Assembly (NCBI RefSeq): GCF_000379025.1
Contig: NZ_KB900621.1
Location: forward strand, 96,336-160,335
Source: Orenia marismortui DSM 5156
GTDB lineage: Bacteria; Bacillota; Halanaerobiia; Halobacteroidales; Halobacteroidaceae
DNA length: 64,000 bases
Direction: 5' to 3'
In this document: positions 60,135 to 64,000 of the stretch, one piece after another
Numbering within the stretch: the first letter of the stretch is position 1
How the letters are laid out: every line of letters starts with the position of its first letter
Notes under the pieces: generated by a model
Told to the model about the DNA's origin: nothing
What the model saw: the letters and a program-made list of their open reading frames with translations, nothing else
Databases searched by the model: none
Program-made: the position numbers and the translations under genes

Positions 60135-61607
60135 ATGGTAGAAAATGATTTGAATGAATTGATGTTAGAACGTCGTAAAAAGTTAGATGAATTGAACGAG
60201 AAAGGTGTTGAAGCTTATAGTAATGATTTTGAGCGAGAGGACTTAATAGCTGATATCCTATCTGACTTCGAAAAATTAGAAAGTGAAGAAAGAGTTATTA
60301 AAACTGCAGGAAGAATTATGGCTTTAAGAAATCATGGTAAATCTACTTTTGCTGATATTATGGACATGTCTGGAAAAGTTCAGATTTATGGTCAAAAAAA
60401 TAAGCTCGGTGAAGAAGATTACGATTTATTAACTAGTTTGAATATTGGAGATCATATCGGTGTAGAAGGAACAGTATTTAAAACTAGACGTGGAGAGATA
60501 AGTATTAGAGTTTCTGGATTTAAATTATTATCCAAATCTCTACGACCATTACCAGAAAAATGGCATGGGCTAAAAGATGTGGAATTAAGATATCGACAAA
60601 GATATGTAGATTTAGTGGTAAATCCTGATGTTAAAGAAAAGTTTATTTTAAGAAGTAAAATATTACATAATATTAGAAGATACTTAGAGGATAAAGGTTT
60701 CTTAGAAGTTCAAACTCCATTAATGCATCCGATTGCTGGTGGGGCTTCTGCAAGACCTTTTGTTACTCATCATAATGCTTTAGATATTGATTTATATATG
60801 AGAATTGCACCAGAGCTTTATCTGAAGAGGTTGTTAGTAGGTGGTTTTGAAAAAGTCTTTGAATTAGGTAAGAATATGAGAAATGAAGGATTATCTACTA
60901 AGCATAACCCTGAATTTACTTCTTTAGAGTTATATCAATCATATGCAGATTATGAAGATATGCTTGATATTACTGAAAATTTAATAAAAACGGTAGCTCA
61001 AAATGTACTGGGGCACCTAGAAGTTGAATATGGTGGATTAGAAATTAATTTAGCTAATTGGGATAGAATGACTATGGTGGATTCTATTAAAAAATATACT
61101 GATGTAGATTTTGCAGAAGTTAATACGCTAGAAGAAGCAAAAATATTAGCTGATGATAAAGATGTACATTATGATGAAAATACTTCTATTGGTGAAATTA
61201 TTAATGAGTTTTTTGAGGAATTTGTAGAAGAGAAGTTGATTCAACCTACCTTTATTACTCAATATCCTGTAGAAGTATCTCCTTTGGCTAAAAGAAATCC
61301 GGATAATCCCAATTTTACAGATAGATTTGAATTATTCATAGCGGGTAATGAGATTGCTAATGCATTTTCTGAGCTTAATGATCCAATTGATCAAAAAGAT
61401 AGATTTGAGGATCAGGTATCTCAAAGAGAAGCAGGAGATGATGAGGCACATATGATGGATGAAGACTTTATTAGAGCTCTTGAATATGGTATGCCGCCAG
61501 CAGGAGGGTTAGGAATTGGTATTGATAGATTAATTATGTTGTTAACTAATTCACCTTCAATTAGAGAAGTTATATTATTCCCTCATTTGAGACCGGAAAA
61601 TAAATAG
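60135..61607 (+). CDS. lysS: Lysyl-tRNA synthetase, class II
   Basis: About 490 residues. The N-terminal OB-fold anticodon domain (~55-150) precedes the class II core with motif 1 (PLMHPIAGGASARPF), motif 2 (FELGKNMRNEG, HNPEFTSLE) and motif 3 (GGLGIGIDRLIMLLT). ATG 60135 is preferred over the TTG at 60117, which overlaps the SD TTGGGGG; an ATT at 60132 would have exact 8-nt spacing. Co-transcribed with greA; no T-box is seen. It ends at a terminator. Confidence 0.95.
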   Translation: MVENDLNELMLERRKKLDELNEKGVEAYSNDFEREDLIADILSDFEKLESEERVIKTAGRIMALRNHGKSTFADIMDMSGKVQIYGQKNKLGEEDYDLLTSLNIGDHIGVEGTVFKTRRGEISIRVSGFKLLSKSLRPLPEKWHGLKDVELRYRQRYVDLVVNPDVKEKFILRSKILHNIRRYLEDKGFLEVQTPLMHPIAGGASARPFVTHHNALDIDLYMRIAPELYLKRLLVGGFEKVFELGKNMRNEGLSTKHNPEFTSLELYQSYADYEDMLDITENLIKTVAQNVLGHLEVEYGGLEINLANWDRMTMVDSIKKYTDVDFAEVNTLEEAKILADDKDVHYDENTSIGEIINEFFEEFVEEKLIQPTFITQYPVEVSPLAKRNPDNPNFTDRFELFIAGNEIANAFSELNDPIDQKDRFEDQVSQREAGDDEAHMMDEDFIRALEYGMPPAGGLGIGIDRLIMLLTNSPSIREVILFPHLRPENK

Positions 61608-61628
61608 GCAACTAAACTATATGTTGGG

Positions 61629-61655
61629 AGAGGTGGAGTTCCACCTCTTTTTTCA
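61629..61655 (+). terminator. Terminator after lysS
   Basis: AGAGGTGGA pairs with TCCACCTCT around GT, followed by a T run. Confidence 0.92.
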
Positions 61656-61746
61656 TTTGTTGTTATAAATTGATATAAAAAATACCTCTAGCATATGTTA
61701 TAATATCAGGTATACAGTAAATATTAAAAATATGAGGTGTTTATAA

Positions 61747-62967
61747 ATGAATAGTTATAAGTCAGTAGTTTTGATAATATTACTGATCTGTTTTTTTAAT
61801 TCATATGATATATACGCAGATGATCATATAGATAATAGTTTTAGTGTTGCTGAAGGTTTGTCTTTTGATAAATTAGATTTAGATACTGATTTTTTATATA
61901 GAAATAAAAAAATATATAAATTAGATATTCAAAATTTAGTTTCTCCTCATGTTAGCTATTCTAAAAATGTAAAAGGTATATACATCAATGCGTGGATAGC
62001 AACTAATGAGGGGAAAGTTAACAAATTAATAGAAGAAATTGGGGAAAGTGATTTAAATGCTATTGTAGTTGATTTGAAAGAAACAACAGGAAGAATTACA
62101 TTTACCAAAGGTAAGAACGAAAAGAAAAACTTATTTGAGAACGGATTAAAAGTATTAATAGATAAAGCTCATAAGAAAGGGATTTATGTTATTGGGCGTT
62201 TAGCTGTATTTAAAGATTCAAATTTAGCAAAATCTAATAAGAATTATGCTTTAAAATATGTACTAGCTGAAGATGGTCAAACTATAATTAATAGTGATAA
62301 TTGGGTAGATCCTTTTTCGGAAGACATATGGAAATATAATTTAGATATTGCAAAAAAGGCTGCAGAATTAGGATTAGATGAGATTCAGTTTGATTATGTT
62401 AGATTTCCTACTTTAGCGTTAAACAGTAAATTTATCATTAGATCCAAAAAGAATAATTCAAAAGTTGATGCTATTGTTGGTTTTTTAAAATATGCAAAAA
62501 AGGCTTTAAAAGAATACGATGTTTTAACTTCTGCAGATGTTTTTGGCTTAACTACAACCGTTAAGGGGGATTTATCAATTGGTCAAGATATAACTAAACT
62601 TATCAATTATGTTGATTACTTATCTCCTATGATTTATCCATCTCACTATAATTCTGGAATGTATGGGGTTGATAATCCAGATAAGAATCCCTATGAGATA
62701 ATCTTTGAAAGTCTAGAAGATGCTAAAGAAAAATTAGGGGATGACGGTCATAAGTTACGTCCTTGGTTACAAGATTTTTCTCTAAGACATAGATATACAA
62801 ATAAAGAGGTTAAAGAACAGATAAAAGCAGTAAAAGATAATCAACTATCAGGATGGTTATTATGGAATCCAAGATCAAAATATACAATTTCAGCAGTAAA
62901 AAGTTTAGAGAAGGGAATGAATAAGAGGTGGAATATACAGGGGAGCGAGTTATTCCGAAAAAAATGA
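61747..62967 (+). CDS. DUF4015 putative glycoside hydrolase, secreted
   Basis: 406 residues with a Sec signal peptide (hydrophobic 7-22, cleavage near YADD). The body matches the DUF4015/GH13-like TIM-barrel family: VKGIYINAWIA, LNAIVVDLKETTGRI, GIYVIGRLAVFKD, DEIQFDYVRFPT, YVDYLSPMIYPSHY and SGWLLWNPRSKYT. The DEIQFDYVRFP and DYLSPMIYPSHY blocks probably line the active site. Relatives occur in sporeformers and may act on envelope polysaccharides; substrate unknown. The last 40 bp overlap the next gene in another frame. Confidence 0.78.
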   Translation: MNSYKSVVLIILLICFFNSYDIYADDHIDNSFSVAEGLSFDKLDLDTDFLYRNKKIYKLDIQNLVSPHVSYSKNVKGIYINAWIATNEGKVNKLIEEIGESDLNAIVVDLKETTGRITFTKGKNEKKNLFENGLKVLIDKAHKKGIYVIGRLAVFKDSNLAKSNKNYALKYVLAEDGQTIINSDNWVDPFSEDIWKYNLDIAKKAAELGLDEIQFDYVRFPTLALNSKFIIRSKKNNSKVDAIVGFLKYAKKALKEYDVLTSADVFGLTTTVKGDLSIGQDITKLINYVDYLSPMIYPSHYNSGMYGVDNPDKNPYEIIFESLEDAKEKLGDDGHKLRPWLQDFSLRHRYTNKEVKEQIKAVKDNQLSGWLLWNPRSKYTISAVKSLEKGMNKRWNIQGSELFRKK

Positions 62968-63533
62968 GTCCTAAGAATGGATTATTAATAGAGCATATAG
63001 CGAGATATAAGTTTGCCAGTCAATTTATAGAAGGGCGAGTATTAGATATTGCTTGTGGCTCTGGGTATGGTACAGAGATATTAATGGCTATGGGTGAAGG
63101 AATAAAAGAAATAATTGGTGTTGATGTAGATGAAGAAACTATAAATTATGCAAAATCTAATTATCAATACCCATGGAATAAATTCATGGTAGGGAATGGT
63201 GTTAATGATGACTTGGTACAAAAACTTGGTGAGTTTGATTGTATAATTAGCATGGAAACTGTAGAACATATTAAGGATGATTATAAATTTATCAAAAATT
63301 TAAAAAAGATGCTCAAGAGAAATGGAAAGCTGATAATTTCTACTCCTTTTGGAAGAGGTAGAGATTATGAGTGTTCTAATCCTTATCATTATCGCCAATA
63401 TACAGAAGGAGAATTTAGAAATTTACTAAGTTGTTTTAATGAAGTGGAAATATATTGTCAATGTGACAAGACTATTGAAAAAGCAATAGAAGGTAAAAAA
63501 TATTATCTAATGCTTGGAGTTTGTAATGATTAA
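62928..63533 (+). CDS. Class I SAM-dependent methyltransferase
   Basis: 201-residue methyltransferase. MEYTGERVIP is a common N-terminus for this group, often linked to glycan biosynthesis. Motif I is VLDIACGSGYGTE (~residues 38-50), the acidic residue of motif II is in IIGVDVDEE, and SMETVEHIKD with ISTPFGRG are motifs typical of methyltransferase domain 11/23. The GTG start lies 40 bp inside the upstream gene with a weak SD (AAGGGA, spacing 12). Substrate unknown. Confidence 0.83.
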   Translation: MEYTGERVIPKKMSPKNGLLIEHIARYKFASQFIEGRVLDIACGSGYGTEILMAMGEGIKEIIGVDVDEETINYAKSNYQYPWNKFMVGNGVNDDLVQKLGEFDCIISMETVEHIKDDYKFIKNLKKMLKRNGKLIISTPFGRGRDYECSNPYHYRQYTEGEFRNLLSCFNEVEIYCQCDKTIEKAIEGKKYYLMLGVCND

Positions 63534-63797
63534 CCTTTCTTTTGAGCAAGACAAGATTAGAAATAAGATATTATTCTGATATTTAATAGCTTTTGTTAAA
63601 AAATCATATTGACTTAATATCTTATTCTGCTAGCTGTTCTTGGAGGAAAGCTTAAAATTTTATAATATCCTTGATAGATATTTAAACTGTTGATATAGTT
63701 ATTGTCTTTGATTTTGTTGTTTAATAATTTAATTTTTTGTTAAATCAAACTTAGTGTAAAATAAGTGTAGGTAAATTTAATCAAAAAATTAGAAAAA
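63534..63797. other. AT-rich intergenic region before the IS element
   Basis: No ORF can be supported. One inverted repeat is visible: AATAAGATATT (63562-63572) and AATATCTTATT (63616-63626). The left end of the IS element must lie in or near the right part of this region but could not be placed. Confidence 0.4.
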
Positions 63798-63855
63798 GGA
63801 CTCCTCTTTTGATAAAGTGTTAAGTACCTAATCAAAACACATCAAGGAGGAGTCC
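63798..63855 (+). promoter_or_regulatory. Hairpin that sequesters the transposase ribosome-binding site
   Basis: GGACTCCT (63798-63805) pairs with AGGAGTCC (63848-63855), extended by TTGAT with ATCAA and GTGTT with AACAC. The SD GGAGG (63846-63850) is inside the stem, which would block translation of transcripts that read in from outside. Confidence 0.75.
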
Positions 63856-63857
63856 CT

Positions 63858-64000
63858 ATGGATACAATTATACAGCAGTTTGGAGAAAAAATTAAGGATA
63901 ATTCAGAAGAATTTTTAAAAAATATTCTATTGAGTGATAAAGAAGATATTTCAGACTTTATAAATACTCTAAGAAAAGACTTTGATGAATTAGGTAAAGA
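63858..64000 (+). CDS. Transposase N-terminus, ISLre2-like (partial)
   Basis: The first 47 codons of a gene that leaves the window. MDTIIQQFGEKIKDNSEEF and the later DFINTLRKDFDELGK resemble the N-terminus of ISLre2-family (UPF0236) transposases. The ATG is 7 nt after GGAGG. The only IS element visible in the window. The family call is moderate because the catalytic part is missing. Confidence 0.6.
   Translation, partial: MDTIIQQFGEKIKDNSEEFLKNILLSDKEDISDFINTLRKDFDELGK

Overview
This 64-kb window is chromosomal DNA of a very AT-rich, endospore-forming, fermentative anaerobe. The best fit is a spore-forming member of the Halanaerobiales (Orenia/Sporohalobacter-like), which are Firmicutes with two membranes. 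Sporulation and germination genes are abundant (sigG, spoIIR, cotJABC, gerA, gerC and eight gerB-type loci). A small beta-barrel protein with a signal peptide and a C-terminal Phe, and a maltose-binding protein with a signal peptide but no lipobox, both suggest an outer membrane. The taxonomic call is an inference from gene content; there is no rRNA here.

Layout. 1-6.5 kb: end of purL, a patatin-like lipase, a ferritin-like protein behind a consensus promoter with a Fur/PerR-like box, and a malEFG sugar importer behind a ~395-nt structured leader. 6.7-7.6 kb: five tRNAs (Lys, Glu, Val, Asp, Phe) with repeat-filled spacers. 7.8-17.8 kb: housekeeping and signalling genes (tdk, P1 peptidase, lgt, rex, an MCP, cheR, the walJ-htrA-rlmH block, ferritin, a self-regulated TetR repressor). 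18-23.3 kb: GH13 glucanase, a LysM protein, a UPF0145 protein, class II photolyase and a DUF523-DUF1722 protein. 23.4-43.4 kb: a germination island with eight GerAB-type permease loci (six intact, one with an internal stop, one with an internal deletion) but only one gerA and one gerC. Among them lie an amine oxidase, an ABC exporter, an HD hydrolase, a cold-shock protein and oxidative-stress genes. 43.6-49.2 kb: sigG-spoIIR, an NlpC/P60 protein, two PAP2 phosphatases, a GT4 glycosyltransferase and cotJCBA. 49.4-53.3 kb: fructose PTS operon fruR-fruK-IIA-IIBC. 53.4-63.5 kb: beta-barrel protein, birA, coaX, dusB, a two-gene module with an acyl-ACP-reductase-like enzyme, greA, lysS, a DUF4015 glycosidase-like protein and a methyltransferase. 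The right edge holds the start of an ISLre2-like transposase.

Three features run through the whole window. First, a dispersed family of short palindromic elements is built from 7-bp units; three copies are nearly identical. Second, the preferred spacing from the Shine-Dalgarno core to the start codon is about 8 nt, and this rule corrects many starts and points to ATT, ATA or CTG start codons in several genes. Third, ferritin-like and di-metal proteins are numerous (four genes).

The least explained items are the orphan GerAB expansion, the heptad repeat family, the malE leader RNA and the AAR-like module next to dusB.
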